Assembly (NCBI RefSeq): GCF_022549355.1 | Contig: NZ_JAKZGL010000015.1 | Coordinates: 1 to 64,000 of the forward strand | Source of the DNA: Acinetobacter sp. NIPH 2699 | Lineage (GTDB): Bacteria > Pseudomonadota > Gammaproteobacteria > Pseudomonadales > Moraxellaceae | Direction: 5' to 3' | Length of the DNA: 64,000 nt | Shown here: positions 44,136 to 54,622 of the stretch, piece after piece | Numbering within the stretch: the stretch's first letter is position 1 | Layout of the letters: each line of letters starts with the position of its first letter | Made by a program: the position numbers and the translations under genes | Notes under the pieces: generated by a model | The model's input: the letters and a program-made list of their open reading frames with translations, nothing else | Databases searched by the model: none | What the model was told of the DNA's origin: nothing

Positions 44136-44819
44136 TTATTGTTTGTACTTTGGGTTCTTTTCTGCACGTTTAAGCAGCACGAGCACCGCGCCAGTACCGC
44201 CTTGAGTCTCAGGTGCACTGACAAAAGCAAGTACATCACGATGCTGTCTGAGCCATCCATTGACATAGGTTTTTAAAATGGCTTCAGGGCCTTTACCATG
44301 TACAATTTTAATGACATTTTGATTTTCATCTTTTGCTATTTGGATGATTTGCAGAACCGCAGCGCGTGCTTGTTCAACGGTACAACCATGTAAATCAACT
44401 GCTTCAAACCAACGAATTTTACCTGCTTTTAAATCTTCAAAGACTTTGTGTTGCAAAGTGGCAATACGGTAGCTCAGAGCTGCTTGGCTTGCGACAGGAT
44501 TTAAAATGGCTTGGGTATCTGAAATTTCAGTGAACTCTTGCTCAGCCGCACCTTCAGCCGCGGCGCGTTTTGCCAATGTTTGTGCATCTACTTTTTTGCG
44601 ACGAGCAGGCTTAATATCGGCAATATTGTCATTGGCGATAGGCTTTACACCCTGTAGTGCTGTTTTAAAAAGCTCGGTGTCTTCCAGTTCTTCAGCGACA
44701 GCCTTTTTCGATTCAGCTTGTGGTGTGATCTTGTTGGCCTGTGGCTGGGAGATTTGCTTTTTAAATTGCTTCAGTAAATTAAACTGATCTTTAGAAAGCG
44801 ATGAATCATGTTTGCTCAT
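44136..44819 (-). CDS. Smr-domain protein (SmrA type)
   Basis: The 227-residue protein has a low-complexity N terminus (about 1-120, rich in Lys, Glu and Ala) and a C-terminal Smr domain (about 140-222). The domain carries VDLHGCTVEQARAAV and the IVHGKGPEA loop. Small Smr domains act as endonucleases on RNA or on collided ribosomes. It is likely a stand-alone SmrA/SmrB-like enzyme rather than MutS2. Not co-directional with a close partner apart from folE downstream. Confidence 0.85.
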   Translation of the reverse strand: MSKHDSSLSKDQFNLLKQFKKQISQPQANKITPQAESKKAVAEELEDTELFKTALQGVKPIANDNIADIKPARRKKVDAQTLAKRAAAEGAAEQEFTEISDTQAILNPVASQAALSYRIATLQHKVFEDLKAGKIRWFEAVDLHGCTVEQARAAVLQIIQIAKDENQNVIKIVHGKGPEAILKTYVNGWLRQHRDVLAFVSAPETQGGTGAVLVLLKRAEKNPKYKQ

Positions 44820-44936
44820 AATTTCAGTAAAATATGCAAGATACGAGATAGGTGGGAAATTATAGTCTGAATCTGCTGTGATTTGAACTGAATTGCATTC
44901 ATGCGATGTTGTATGGAGTCTAAGCTAAGAAATAAA

Positions 44937-45458
44937 TCATGCCTGATTGGATGATTCTCTAATTGGTGAAGCGCTTCTTTCATTAGATTGATGTTTATAC
45001 AATCTATATTTGATAAAAGGTTCATGATTTATTGTAATCTCACCCTCTAATTTAAATCCTAATGAGTAAATCGCTTTGAGTTTATTTCTTGTCGGGGGTA
45101 ATAAAATCGTTATTGATCTAAAGTTTAGTTCGTTAAAAGCCTTATTGATAATTCGATTAAAAATCTGTTTTCCTAGCCCCCAATATCGAGGATGTAAGAC
45201 TAAGGCTAAATCTGCATCGCCATCTTCATATTGTAATCCACCCCATCCAGCAAATTTATTGTCAACTAAAAATGCCCAAACACCGTAACCGTATTCTTCC
45301 CAATGCTTCTCTTTAGCATCAACCCAAGCAATACATTGTTCTTTATCAAAAATGATACCTTTTGCTAAGGGCATTTGTTGCAGGACAAGGTTATTGGTAT
45401 TTAATTCAATAATTTCGGCATAATGAATGTTGCTTAAACGGTCAAATTGAATAATCAA
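44937..45458 (-). CDS. GNAT-family N-acetyltransferase
   Basis: The 173-residue protein has the GNAT fold with an acetyl-CoA motif near RYWGLGKQIFNRII (about 92-105), preceded by ADLALVLHP and followed by FNELNFRSITILL and SLGFKLEGE. This is the RimJ/RimL-like branch that acetylates an amine. The acceptor is unknown. The C-terminal 20 residues are polar and disordered. It lies alone, upstream of the Smr gene. Confidence 0.8.
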   Translation of the reverse strand: MIIQFDRLSNIHYAEIIELNTNNLVLQQMPLAKGIIFDKEQCIAWVDAKEKHWEEYGYGVWAFLVDNKFAGWGGLQYEDGDADLALVLHPRYWGLGKQIFNRIINKAFNELNFRSITILLPPTRNKLKAIYSLGFKLEGEITINHEPFIKYRLYKHQSNERSASPIRESSNQA

Positions 45459-45647
45459 TGGGTCCTCCTAAAATACAAAGCTTAAACGGTCAAAAAGATA
45501 TAGTGAATGAACATAAGAAACGATTTTATAAAAAGTATTTTTCAATGTTTAAAAATATTATTTTTAAGAATTTTTTAAAAGAGATACATTATTTTGATCA
45601 GTACAATGATGATTAATTATTGAATGATTGACAGCTTAAGTAATGGT

Positions 45648-45673
45648 ATTCAGGGTGAGCTCTCACCCTGAAT
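45648..45673. terminator. Perfect palindrome after trpC
   Basis: ATTCAGGGTGAG followed by CTCACCCTGAAT around a CT centre gives a near-perfect 12-bp hairpin just after the trpC stop. There is no T-run on the leftward strand, so it may act as an mRNA-end structure rather than a strong intrinsic terminator. Confidence 0.5.
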
Positions 45674-45681
45674 TGATCAAC

Positions 45682-46488
45682 TTAAATTTGTTCAGGCTTT
45701 CCAAACAATTCAGCAAATGCCCGATCAGGACGAGGCTGTTTCATAAAACTTTCACCAACAAGGAAAGTATGAATATCATTGGCTTGCATCATTTCAACAT
45801 CCGCAGGCGTGGCAATACCACTTTCAGTGACCAATACACGAGAAGCGGGCAGTAATTTTTTTAAACGCAATGAGGTTTCTAAATCAACATCAAAGGTTTT
45901 TAGATTACGGTTATTCACACCTAGAATACATTGTTCAGACAGCTTGAATGCACGTTCTAATTCATATTCGTCATGTACTTCAACCAAGACATCAAGTTGA
46001 TGCTCAAATGCGGTTTTAGACATTTCTTCAAGTTGTTGATCAGATAAACATGCCACGATCAATAAAATACAGTCTGCCTGTAAAGCACGTGCTTCAACCA
46101 CGTTATACGGATCAACCAAGAAATCTTTACGTAAAGCAGGTAGAGCACAGTGATTACGTGCAATTGCGATATTTTCATCAGCACCTTGGAAGAAATCTAC
46201 ATCCGTCAGCACAGACAAACATGCTGCACCTGCTTGTTCATATTGTTGTGCAATTTCCGCAGGATTAAAGTTTGCGCGAATCACACCTTTAGAGGGTGAT
46301 GCTTTTTTTATTTCGGCAATTACAGCAGGGCGTTTATATTGAAGTGCATTGGCAAAACCACGCACAGGTGTTGCTTCTTCTGCCCATTGTTCAACATCAT
46401 GCAAGCTACGTTGTTTTAAACGTGCAGCAAGTTCCTCATGTTTGCGGTCAACAATTTTACCGAGAATGGTATTTTGAATATCGATCAT
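45682..46488 (-). CDS. trpC: Indole-3-glycerol-phosphate synthase
   Basis: The 268-residue TIM-barrel enzyme has the motif EIKKASPSKGVI, then DVDFFQGADENI, RKDFLVDPY and VTESGIATPADV. It makes indole-3-glycerol phosphate in tryptophan synthesis and is not fused to TrpF, unlike E. coli. AAGGAT precedes its start, nine bases after trpD stops, so trpD and trpC are co-transcribed. Confidence 0.95.
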   Translation of the reverse strand: MIDIQNTILGKIVDRKHEELAARLKQRSLHDVEQWAEEATPVRGFANALQYKRPAVIAEIKKASPSKGVIRANFNPAEIAQQYEQAGAACLSVLTDVDFFQGADENIAIARNHCALPALRKDFLVDPYNVVEARALQADCILLIVACLSDQQLEEMSKTAFEHQLDVLVEVHDEYELERAFKLSEQCILGVNNRNLKTFDVDLETSLRLKKLLPASRVLVTESGIATPADVEMMQANDIHTFLVGESFMKQPRPDRAFAELFGKPEQI

Positions 46489-46497
46489 GAGAAATCC

Positions 46498-47553
46498 TTA
46501 GTCTGCCTGATATTGTTTCAATGTCTTGGTAAATTCTGACAAGATACTCATTTTTTCTAAAGCTTGTCCGCCATACAGAATATCTTGTGCCAGTTCAACT
46601 GCTTGTTTATAGGTCTTGGTAACGCCAGCAACATAAATCCCTGCGGCAGCATTCAGTGCAATCATATTGGCTGCTTTTTCACCGATATCTGATTTGTCTC
46701 GACCCAACGCATCTTTAATCAGTTTTAAGCTTTCTTCAGAACTGTTGACCACTAAACCTGTCAGCGTTTGAGATGGAATCCCGACATCATCAGGGGTCAG
46801 CATCCATTCAGTGATCTCACCATCTTTTAATTCAGCAACTGCTGTCGGTGCTGCGAGACTAATTTCATCTAGACCATCTTTAGAATGGACAACCAACACA
46901 TGTACCGCGCCAAGCTGTTTTAAAACTTCTGCAATTGGACGGCAAAGTTCATCTGAGAATACGCCAATCACAAAACGATTCACGCCAGCAGGATTGGTTA
47001 AAGGGCCCAGTAAATTAAAAATACTACGGATACCTAGCTCACGACGAGGCGCAACAGCATATTTCATTGCTTTATGGTGATTGGGAGCAAAGAGGAAGCC
47101 AATGCCCATTTCACGGATACAGCGTTCAGTTTGTTGCATGTCTAAATCTAGGTGAATTCCTGCTTGCTCCAGTAAATCAGACGAGCCAGATTTGCTGGAA
47201 ACACCACGTCCACCATGTTTGGCAATGGTTGCACCCGCAGCGGCAATCACAAAGCTTGATGCAGTAGAAACATTAAATAAGTTTTGGCCATCACCACCAG
47301 TTCCAACAATATCTACGAGATGAGGAATATCGCTTACATCAATTTTAATGGCGAACTCACGCATGATACGAGCTGCGGCAGTGATTTCATCAATACTTTC
47401 ACCTTTCATACGCAAGCCCATCATCAGCGCACCGATTTGAGCATCGGTTGCTTCACCTTGCATGATGCCGCGCATGACATCTTCCATTTGAGGCTGGGTA
47501 AGATGAATATTTTTAGTAATGTGATTGAGTGCCTGTTGGATGTTCATAGTCAT
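46498..47553 (-). CDS. trpD: Anthranilate phosphoribosyltransferase
   Basis: The 351-residue enzyme transfers phosphoribose to anthranilate. Motifs [24 protein letters not shown] and [15 protein letters not shown] (about 79-125) bind PRPP and metal. It is the stand-alone TrpD form. The start may be 47553 or 47547 (MNIQQ). Upstream trpG is 2.8 kb away with other genes between. Confidence 0.95.
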   Translation of the reverse strand: MTMNIQQALNHITKNIHLTQPQMEDVMRGIMQGEATDAQIGALMMGLRMKGESIDEITAAARIMREFAIKIDVSDIPHLVDIVGTGGDGQNLFNVSTASSFVIAAAGATIAKHGGRGVSSKSGSSDLLEQAGIHLDLDMQQTERCIREMGIGFLFAPNHHKAMKYAVAPRRELGIRSIFNLLGPLTNPAGVNRFVIGVFSDELCRPIAEVLKQLGAVHVLVVHSKDGLDEISLAAPTAVAELKDGEITEWMLTPDDVGIPSQTLTGLVVNSSEESLKLIKDALGRDKSDIGEKAANMIALNAAAGIYVAGVTKTYKQAVELAQDILYGGQALEKMSILSEFTKTLKQYQAD

Positions 47554-47807
47554 GAGTTACAGCATTATGATGGATTAAAAGTTTGAGAATGAAATAGTTT
47601 GATCGCAATCGGTTTGGTATGACTTTGGTCTGATACATAATCTAAAAGCGAGCGAGTTATGTTATCAGAAAATAATGCAGATTTTATACGCTTTAGATAA
47701 AAACTATGCTGTGCCTTAAATTTAGACATATTGCTATAATATTCAACTATTATGATCAATGAATTTCTTTACTGAACTATTTTGTTTGTCTTTGTGGGAA
47801 TTTTAAC

Positions 47808-48608
47808 ATGCGCATCAGTCAACTTTTTCATTACCCAGTGAAGTCCTGTCGAGCTAATAAATGCTTTGAAATGGAAATAGATTCCTTTGGACCAAAGTGG
47901 GATCGCCGATGGATGATTGTTGATAAAGATGGTCGTTTTATTACACAAAGACAAGTGGCAAAGATGGGGCAAATTGGTGTAACGATTTCATCTGATGTGG
48001 TGCGGTTTGACTATCAATCTGAACAGATTGAACTGAGCCTGACTGAGGCACAAGGGCAGGCCGATGATCGATTGGTTTCGGTTTGGCAAGATCAATTAAA
48101 AGGAAATTGCATTGAACATGCAGTCAATGATTGGTTAAGTTTGATACTCGAGCGACACGTGCGATTGATTTACATGCCACAAGAAACCATTAGACAAGTT
48201 GACTTAGACTATGCTCAGGTCGGTGATCGAGTTGGTTTTGCAGATGGTTTTCCATTTTTGATCATCAGTGAGGCTTCAGTTGATTTTCTTTCCGATAAAG
48301 TTGGTTATAGGCTCGATGTACAAAGGTTTAGACCTAATATTGTGATTTCAGGGTGTGATGCTTTTGCCGAAGATCAATGGAAGCAGATTCAAATTGGTGA
48401 GGTGAAATTTGATTTGGTTAAACCATGCTCGCGTTGTGTTATTCCAACCATTGATTTAGAGACAAGTCAAAAGCAACCCGAAGTCATGCAAGCCATGTTG
48501 GCTTATCGAAAACAAGGTAATAAAGTCATGATGGGGCAAAATGCTTTGCATCGAGGAGAAGGGACGATTGCACTTGGACAAGAAGTCCAAATTATAAAGA
48601 CGGTGTAA
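47808..48608 (+). CDS. MOSC-domain protein (YcbX-like, without ferredoxin domain)
   Basis: The 266-residue protein has a MOSC N-terminal beta barrel (ISQLFHYPVKSCRANKCFEM at residues 3-22, then DRRWMIVDKDGRFITQRQ). The MOSC domain holds KPCSRCVIPTIDLETS (about 206) with the conserved Cys that holds molybdenum cofactor. E. coli YcbX (369 aa) adds a C-terminal 2Fe-2S domain, which is missing here, so an external electron donor would be needed. YcbX-type proteins reduce N-hydroxylated compounds. It lies between tcyP and trpD, on the opposite strand. Confidence 0.85.
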   Translation: MRISQLFHYPVKSCRANKCFEMEIDSFGPKWDRRWMIVDKDGRFITQRQVAKMGQIGVTISSDVVRFDYQSEQIELSLTEAQGQADDRLVSVWQDQLKGNCIEHAVNDWLSLILERHVRLIYMPQETIRQVDLDYAQVGDRVGFADGFPFLIISEASVDFLSDKVGYRLDVQRFRPNIVISGCDAFAEDQWKQIQIGEVKFDLVKPCSRCVIPTIDLETSQKQPEVMQAMLAYRKQGNKVMMGQNALHRGEGTIALGQEVQIIKTV

Positions 48609-48690
48609 TTGACTAGAATTTATATTTTATATATCAGTTAAATAAGAGAATGCCAATCCGATTTGCGTGGATTGGCATTGTTACTCATGG

Positions 48691-50055
48691 TTATTGAGAA
48701 TGTTCTTCTACAGGCGTTCTGACGCCCAATAGTTGGCTGGTTGCTGTGCCAGCAGTCATAGAGCCATTGACATTCAAGGCAGTACGTCCCATATCAATGA
48801 GCGGTTCGATTGAGATCAGCAAGGCAACAAGCGTAATGGGTAAGCCCATGATTGGTAACACAATCAGTGCTGCAAAGGTTGCTCCGCCACCCACACCTGC
48901 AACGCCAATCGAGCTGAGCGTAACAATGACGATCAGTTGCGCAATCCATAAAGGATCAAGTGGATTGATCCCGACTGTTGGTGCGACCATCACTGCAAGC
49001 ATCGCGGGGTATAAGCCAGCACAACCATTTTGGCCAATCGTTGCGCCAAACGATGCAGAAAAACTGGCGATCCCTTCAGGTACACCGAGTTGCTTGGTTT
49101 GTGTTTCAATATTGAGTGGAATACTGGCTGCACTCGAACGACTAATAAATGCAAAGCTTAAAACAGGGAATGCTTTTTTGAAGAAGTCGATTGGGTTAAC
49201 TCTTACCAACAGCAAAATAAGCGCATGCACAAGCAACATAATTGCCAGTCCTAAATACGATGCAATTACAAACTCACCTAATTTAATAATGTCAGCTAGG
49301 TTTGCAGTAGCGACCATTTTGGTCATCAAGGCAAGTACACCGTAAGGGGTAAATTGCATAACCAAGCGGACGAGGCTAATGACGAGCGCCTGTAGTGCTT
49401 CGATTCCATGACGAATTCGTTCACCATTCACGGTATCTTTTTCGATGAGTTTTAATGCTGCAACGCCTAGAAATGCAGAAAAGATGACGACGCTAATGAT
49501 TGCTGTAGGACGAATGCCAGTTAAATCAGCAAAAGGGTTTTGTGGAAACAAAGAAAGCAATAATTTGGGTACATCTAGATTAGCAACTTGTCCAATATAT
49601 TGGCTTTCAATTGCTGCTAAACGAGCGGTTTCTTGGGCACCTTGGACTAAACCCTCTGCGGTTAGGCCAAATGAATTGGTAATACTTGCACCAACAAAAG
49701 CAGCAATTGCAGTGGTTGCTAATAAAATACCAATCACCAATACACTGATTTTTCCGAGTGAGGTGGTTTGGTGTAATTTGATGACCGCACTTAAAATTGA
49801 AATGAAAATGAGTGGCATGATCACCATTTGTAATAGTTGCACATAACCATTACCGACGATGTTGAACCATGCGACCGAATGTTCCAGAATTAGACCATCA
49901 CCATAAATGGTTTTGAGCGCTAAACCGAAGAAAATACCAACCACCATACCGATCAGTACTTTTTTGGCAAGACTCCAGTCATGCCTGTACGTGAAAAACA
50001 ATCCTGCTAATAGCAAGATAAAAACAAGAATATTCAATAAAACTAATGTATTCAC
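48691..50055 (-). CDS. tcyP: L-cystine/dicarboxylate-type sodium symporter TcyP (YdjN)
   Basis: The 454-residue transporter of the DAACS family has about eight to nine membrane helices. The sequence [20 protein letters not shown] and [16 protein letters not shown] matches YdjN/TcyP of E. coli and Bacillus. SRSSAASIP carries the DAACS serine-rich motif. It probably imports L-cystine. The start is a GTG with AGGAT upstream. It lies between trpG and MOSC, with no evident link to tryptophan. Confidence 0.88.
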   Translation of the reverse strand: MNTLVLLNILVFILLLAGLFFTYRHDWSLAKKVLIGMVVGIFFGLALKTIYGDGLILEHSVAWFNIVGNGYVQLLQMVIMPLIFISILSAVIKLHQTTSLGKISVLVIGILLATTAIAAFVGASITNSFGLTAEGLVQGAQETARLAAIESQYIGQVANLDVPKLLLSLFPQNPFADLTGIRPTAIISVVIFSAFLGVAALKLIEKDTVNGERIRHGIEALQALVISLVRLVMQFTPYGVLALMTKMVATANLADIIKLGEFVIASYLGLAIMLLVHALILLLVRVNPIDFFKKAFPVLSFAFISRSSAASIPLNIETQTKQLGVPEGIASFSASFGATIGQNGCAGLYPAMLAVMVAPTVGINPLDPLWIAQLIVIVTLSSIGVAGVGGGATFAALIVLPIMGLPITLVALLISIEPLIDMGRTALNVNGSMTAGTATSQLLGVRTPVEEHSQ

Positions 50056-50351
50056 AATAAGTATCCTGATCTTTGCTTCAGGCGAAGTGTGCTAAAAAAT
50101 GATTTCGGATTTTAGCACTCGATTGTTGTTAAACTTAATCATTCCTATCACTATACTTAATCTAAAAAATAAAGAAGAAGCTGATTTAGCTTAAATTTTT
50201 TTGAGAAGCTCGCTTTTTAAAAGAATGAAAAGTGTATTAATTGTTGAAAAATAATGATTTGTTTTTAAATGGAACTTTCCTCATTCATTTTAAAACTGAA
50301 AAATTCACCTGTATGTATAAGTTGCATATATTCTTTATATGTTCAAAATAA

Positions 50352-50381
50352 AAACAGCCTATTCATTTAAATAGGCTGTTT
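50352..50381. terminator. Bidirectional terminator after trpG
   Basis: AAACAGCCTAT and ATAGGCTGTTT pair around an 8-base loop with A and T at the flanks, 30 bases after the trpG stop on the leftward strand. It lies in the 355-base gap (50056-50410) that otherwise holds only the tcyP promoter region. Confidence 0.8.
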
Positions 50382-50410
50382 AAGGATTAAATCTGAAATA
50401 AAATTTCAGT

Positions 50411-50995
50411 TTAAGCGTAAATATCTAGGAAGTTTTTGAAAATCTGATGACCATGTTGGCTCAAAATAGACTCTGGGTGGAACTGAACACCTTCAACTGG
50501 AAGTGTTTTATGTTTTACGCCCATAATCTCTTCAATCGTGCCATCTGTTTGATTGGTCCAGCAAGTGATTTCTAAACAATCAGGAAGCGTTTCTTGCTCA
50601 ATCACCAATGAGTGGTAACGTGTGGCAGCAAAAGGTGATGGTAAATCGCTAAAAATCCCTTTATCACTATGATGCATATCTGATAAACGTCCGTGCATGA
50701 CTGTTTTTGCACGAATAATATGACCACCAAAGGCTTGTCCAATGGCTTGATGACCTAAACAGACACCGAGCAAAGGAATTTTCCCTGCAAAATGATTAAT
50801 GGCTGGAATAGAAATCCCTGCTTCACTTGGAGAGCATGGACCAGGACCAATCACGAGGTATTTAGGCTGCCATCGCTCAATATCCTCTAATGTAACTTGG
50901 TCATTGCGAACAACTTTTACTTCTTGATTTAACTCGCCAAAATATTGAACGATGTTATAAGTAAAACTGTCGTAATTATCCACCATTAGAAGCAT
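50411..50995 (-). CDS. trpG: Anthranilate synthase glutamine amidotransferase subunit
   Basis: The protein of about 194 residues is a class I glutamine amidotransferase: nucleophile Cys in [12 protein letters not shown], His and Glu in GVQFHPESI. It supplies ammonia to TrpE and may also serve PabB for folate. Start at 50995 ([14 protein letters not shown]) fits the family; the GTG at 51022 is too far upstream. trpD and trpC follow only after tcyP and the MOSC gene. Confidence 0.93.
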   Translation of the reverse strand: MLLMVDNYDSFTYNIVQYFGELNQEVKVVRNDQVTLEDIERWQPKYLVIGPGPCSPSEAGISIPAINHFAGKIPLLGVCLGHQAIGQAFGGHIIRAKTVMHGRLSDMHHSDKGIFSDLPSPFAATRYHSLVIEQETLPDCLEITCWTNQTDGTIEEIMGVKHKTLPVEGVQFHPESILSQHGHQIFKNFLDIYA

Positions 50996-51022
50996 GACTA
51001 TAACCTTATTGAAAATAAACAC

Positions 51023-51543
51023 TTTATTGTGTTTTTGATTTCGATGAATCTATCTAAAATTTTGCATTGTCCAGTATCCACTTATATGGAAAAGGATTGC
51101 GATACAGATCGTAGGAAATAATCATAACAAAAACAAATGATCAATGTTGAATATTTCGAGAAAATACGATTTCCACACGCATAAAGTGACTGAGCAAAAT
51201 CGTGTTTAAAATGAACAATAAATTTTTATAATTGAAGGGTTTGTAAAAATAAGTGACCAGTGAATGGAAAGTCTAAATGAATTGAATGGAATCAAGTTGA
51301 AAAGAATGATATAAAAACTCAGTTTATGCTAACGAATGGCGTAATTGGCACTACATTAGTTCTTTGATATATATTTTTGCACCATTTTGGATCGCATTGT
51401 CTATTTTGGGGATGCCTTAAAATAGAAATGTTTAAATATGGTGCATTTGCAAATAATGGGCAAGATATATAAATATTGAACATGGAGCTTAAATCATTTT
51501 TTCTGCAAAGAATTTCAATGTTTTAGGAATGATTTTAAATTGT
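51023..51543. other. Long regulatory region upstream of glnA
   Basis: No gene is seen in these 520 bases between trpG and the glnA promoter. Two NtrC-like sequences are present: TGCACCA-TTT-TGGATCGCA at 51378-51396 and a half-site TGGTGCA at 51439-51445. Consensus NtrC sites read GCACC-N5-GGTGC. Their position 100-180 bases before the -24/-12 promoter is where an enhancer-binding activator would act. Confidence 0.5.
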
Positions 51544-51559
51544 TGGTATGATAATTGCT
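51544..51559 (+). promoter_or_regulatory. Sigma-54 (RpoN) promoter of glnA
   Basis: TTGGTATGATAATTGCTA has GG at 51545-51546 and GC at 51557-51558 with exactly ten bases between them, matching TGGCACG-N4-TTGCW with the -24/-12 spacing. Transcription would begin near 51570. It is the classical nitrogen-regulated glnA promoter form. Confidence 0.8.
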
Positions 51560-51623
51560 ATTTATACACCAACAACTAACACGCACTTAACGAGTGCATA
51601 AAAATTCATTGGAGCAAATGAGC

Positions 51624-53033
51624 ATGGCGAACAAGGTCCTTCAACTCATCAAAGAAAGCGGCGCGAAATGGGTCGATTTTCGCTTTACTGATACGAAAGG
51701 TAAAGAACAACACGTAACTTACCCAGCCGATACAATTGATGAAGATACATTTGAAGACGGTAAAATGTTTGACGGTTCTTCAATCTCTGGCTGGAAAGGC
51801 ATTGAAGCATCTGACATGATCTTACGTCCAGATGCTGAAACAGGTTTTCTTGACCCGTTCTTTGCTGAGCCAACAGTTGTTGTGACTTGTGACGTAATCG
51901 AGCCATCTACTGGTCAAGGTTACGAGCGTGATCCACGTTCGATTGCTCGTCGTGCTGAAGAGTATTTAAAATCTACAGGTATCGGTGATACTGCATTCTT
52001 TGGTCCAGAACCAGAATTCTTCGTTTTTGACGAAGTAAAATGGGATATCGACATGTCTGGTGCTCGCCATACATTGATCGCTGAAGAAGCTGCTTGGTCT
52101 ACAGGTAAAGATTTTGAAGCAGGTAACTCTGGCCACCGTCCACGTGTGAAAGGTGGTTACTTCCCAGTTCCTCCAGTTGATTCTCATCAAGATATGCGTG
52201 CTGAAATGTGTGCACGTATCGAAGACATCATGGGCCCAGGTCGTGTTGAAGTACATCACCACGAAGTTGCATCTTGCCAGTTAGAAATTGGTGTGAGCTT
52301 CAATACTTTGGTTCGTAAAGCGGACGAAGTTCAACAGTTCAAATATGCAGTTTGGAACGTTGCTCATCAATATGGCAAAACTGCGACATTTATGCCAAAG
52401 CCGATGGTTGGTGATAACGGTTCTGGTATGCATGTTCACATGTCTATCGCTAAAGATGGCAAGAACTTGTTTGCTGGTGACGAATATGCTGGTTTATCTG
52501 AAATGGCATTATTCTTCATTGGTGGTGTAATCAAACACGCTCGTGCATTAAATGCGATTACTAACCCTTCTACAAACTCGTATAAGCGTTTAGTTCCTCA
52601 CTATGAAGCACCGATTATGCTTGCTTACTCAGCACGTAACCGTTCAGCTTCTATCCGTATTCCATACGTTTCTAACCCTAAAGGTAAGCGTATTGAAGCA
52701 CGTTTCCCAGATCCAATGATGAACCCGTACTTGGGTTTCGCGGCATTGTTAATGGCGGGTCTTGATGGTATTCAAAACAAAATCCATCCAGGTGAAGCAG
52801 CTGATAAGAACTTGTACGATCTTCCTCCTGAAGAAGAAGCGAAAATCCCAACAGTGGCGCATAGCTTAGATATGGCGATTGAAGCACTTCAAGCGGATCA
52901 TGAGTTCTTGTTGAAAGGTGGCGTATTCACTAAAGAAATGCTTGATGCATACATCGAACTTAAAACTGATGATGTACGCCGTCTTAACACGACGACTCAT
53001 CCAGTTGAATTCGATATGTACTACAGCTTGTAA
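51624..53033 (+). CDS. glnA: Glutamine synthetase, type I
   Basis: The 469-residue enzyme makes glutamine from glutamate, ammonia and ATP. Start ATG 51624 is chosen because GGAG is nine bases upstream, whereas ATG 51618 is too close, and the resulting length equals E. coli GlnA. Motifs include [23 protein letters not shown] [10 protein letters not shown] and the adenylylation Tyr in [13 protein letters not shown] (about 397). So it should be under adenylyltransferase control. It is expressed from the sigma-54 promoter 50 bases upstream of the start region. Confidence 0.96.
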   Translation: MANKVLQLIKESGAKWVDFRFTDTKGKEQHVTYPADTIDEDTFEDGKMFDGSSISGWKGIEASDMILRPDAETGFLDPFFAEPTVVVTCDVIEPSTGQGYERDPRSIARRAEEYLKSTGIGDTAFFGPEPEFFVFDEVKWDIDMSGARHTLIAEEAAWSTGKDFEAGNSGHRPRVKGGYFPVPPVDSHQDMRAEMCARIEDIMGPGRVEVHHHEVASCQLEIGVSFNTLVRKADEVQQFKYAVWNVAHQYGKTATFMPKPMVGDNGSGMHVHMSIAKDGKNLFAGDEYAGLSEMALFFIGGVIKHARALNAITNPSTNSYKRLVPHYEAPIMLAYSARNRSASIRIPYVSNPKGKRIEARFPDPMMNPYLGFAALLMAGLDGIQNKIHPGEAADKNLYDLPPEEEAKIPTVAHSLDMAIEALQADHEFLLKGGVFTKEMLDAYIELKTDDVRRLNTTTHPVEFDMYYSL

Positions 53034-53046
53034 TACATTCCGATTC

Positions 53047-53073
53047 AAAAAGCTCGCTTCGGCGGGCTTTTTT
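53047..53073 (+). terminator. Intrinsic terminator after glnA
   Basis: AGCTCGC-TTCG-GCGGGCT with A-run before and T-run after (53051-53068 core), 14 bases after the stop codon. Confidence 0.92.
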
Positions 53074-53121
53074 ATTGAAAAATTCATGTAAACTAATTGC
53101 GATGTTTTTAGTGAGCTGAGC

Positions 53122-53613
53122 ATGCGTAATTTACAACCAAGTAGAATAAAGGGCAGGGATATTCCACCTGAATTAAAAAAATGGTTGTATGCATCGGGTT
53201 CACTCACTCAACAGCTCACTGGCCTTGGCGCAGGAGAGTTTCGTGTTGAACGAATTAAAGAGCAGTATCAACGCTTATTATTTGCCGATAGTCAGTGGAT
53301 GAGAATGCCACATACGCATATTTCATGGGTTCGAGAAACTTACTTATATGGTTCAGAACAGCAGGCTTGGGTGAAAGCAAAAAGTATTTTTCCAATTTTA
53401 AGCTTACAAAAAAAAGCACGATTATTTAAACATATTAGAAATAAGCCAATTGGTTGGTTTTTATTTCAGCGAACTAACCCAGCCTGCGAACGTCGCGTGA
53501 TTTATCTCACGGATGGCTGGACGCGGCAAAGTTGCTATACGTGGCATGGTTGCAAATTTATCGTACAGGAAACATTCTTGCCTGCATTTGAACAGTTTAT
53601 TCGACAGCATTGA
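53122..53613 (+). CDS. ubiC: Chorismate pyruvate-lyase
   Basis: The 163-residue protein converts chorismate to 4-hydroxybenzoate, the ubiquinone ring precursor. The UbiC pattern LKKWLYASGSLTQQLTGLG opens the protein, then WVRETYLYG and PIGWFLFQRTN. Stop overlaps the upstream edge of ubiA, so they are translated together. Confidence 0.92.
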   Translation: MRNLQPSRIKGRDIPPELKKWLYASGSLTQQLTGLGAGEFRVERIKEQYQRLLFADSQWMRMPHTHISWVRETYLYGSEQQAWVKAKSIFPILSLQKKARLFKHIRNKPIGWFLFQRTNPACERRVIYLTDGWTRQSCYTWHGCKFIVQETFLPAFEQFIRQH

Positions 53614-53627
53614 CTCTAAGGGGCAAC

Positions 53628-54509
53628 ATGGAAACAGTGCAACAAACAACATGGCGACAGCGTTTAGCGGCATATTATTATTTGTGTCGTTTTGATAAGC
53701 CGATTGGTACAGAATTGGTGTTCTGGCCAACCATGTGGGCGTTATGGATTGCATCAAAAGGCATTCCTGATTTAAAAATATTGTTGGTGATGACGCTGGG
53801 TGTGCTCTTTATGCGAGCTGCAGGTTGTGCGATCAACGATTTTGCAGATCGTAAAGTTGATGCCCATGTTGAGCGCACTAAAACCCGTCCTTTAGCCACA
53901 GGTGTTATTCGAGCGCGCGAAGCTGTTTTTGTATTTTTGGGGTTGGTTGCGGCAAGTGCCTGTCTATTGTTTTTCTTGCCTATTGAAACTTTTTATTGGT
54001 CATTTGGTGCATTGCTTTTAGCGTTTATTTATCCTTTTATGAAACGCTATACTCATTTGCCACAAGTGTTTTTGGGGGCTGCATTTTCTTGGTCGATTCC
54101 AATGGCATATACCGCAGTTGGACAAACTCCTGATTTGATTTGTTGGCTTTTGTATTTTGGTAATTTGGCTTGGACAGTAGCTTATGATACTCAATATGCA
54201 ATTACAGACCGTAAATACGATTTGAAAATTGGTGTGAAATCTACTGCAATTTTATTTGGTCGATTTGATATACAAATTATAGGATTATTGCAGCTTGCAA
54301 GCTTGGGGTTAATTGGTGCTGCACTTTATTTGGAAAATCTTTTAATTCCATTTGGACTGATTGCATTATTCGTAGTTGCAGCAGATTTTGTTTATCAAGC
54401 AATAAAAACTAAAGATCGTGATCCTCAAATTTGTTTTTGGGCATTCCGTCACAATCGTTGGGTTGGCATGATTATTTTTATTGGAATCTTTTTAGAATTC
54501 ATGATTTAA
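53628..54509 (+). CDS. ubiA: 4-hydroxybenzoate polyprenyltransferase
   Basis: The 293-residue membrane enzyme attaches the polyprenyl chain to 4-hydroxybenzoate. It has about eight helices and both Asp-rich motifs: NDFADRKVDAHVERT (about 70-84) and DTQYAITDRKYDLKIG (about 185-200). Start ATG 53628 (METVQQT) has AGGGG upstream. It completes the ubiC-ubiA unit. Confidence 0.95.
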   Translation: METVQQTTWRQRLAAYYYLCRFDKPIGTELVFWPTMWALWIASKGIPDLKILLVMTLGVLFMRAAGCAINDFADRKVDAHVERTKTRPLATGVIRAREAVFVFLGLVAASACLLFFLPIETFYWSFGALLLAFIYPFMKRYTHLPQVFLGAAFSWSIPMAYTAVGQTPDLICWLLYFGNLAWTVAYDTQYAITDRKYDLKIGVKSTAILFGRFDIQIIGLLQLASLGLIGAALYLENLLIPFGLIALFVVAADFVYQAIKTKDRDPQICFWAFRHNRWVGMIIFIGIFLEFMI

Positions 54510-54525
54510 AAATGACTTATTAGTT

Positions 54526-54556
54526 GAAAAGTGTCCTATGCAGGGCACTTTTTTTA
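54526..54556 (+). terminator. Intrinsic terminator after ubiA
   Basis: AGTGTCCT and AGGGCACT pair (one G-T wobble) around a 4-base loop, followed by seven Ts, 17 bases after the stop. Confidence 0.88.
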
Positions 54557-54622
54557 TGTCTTAATAAGATCGCATGTAGTTTCATGCACAAAAAATAAGA
54601 CAAAGACTAAAAGGATATTTTT

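Noticed and set aside
44816..45025. Minus-strand frame of 69 codons between the Smr and GNAT genes
   Set aside because: It overlaps the 3' end of the GNAT gene out of frame and lacks any recognisable structure.
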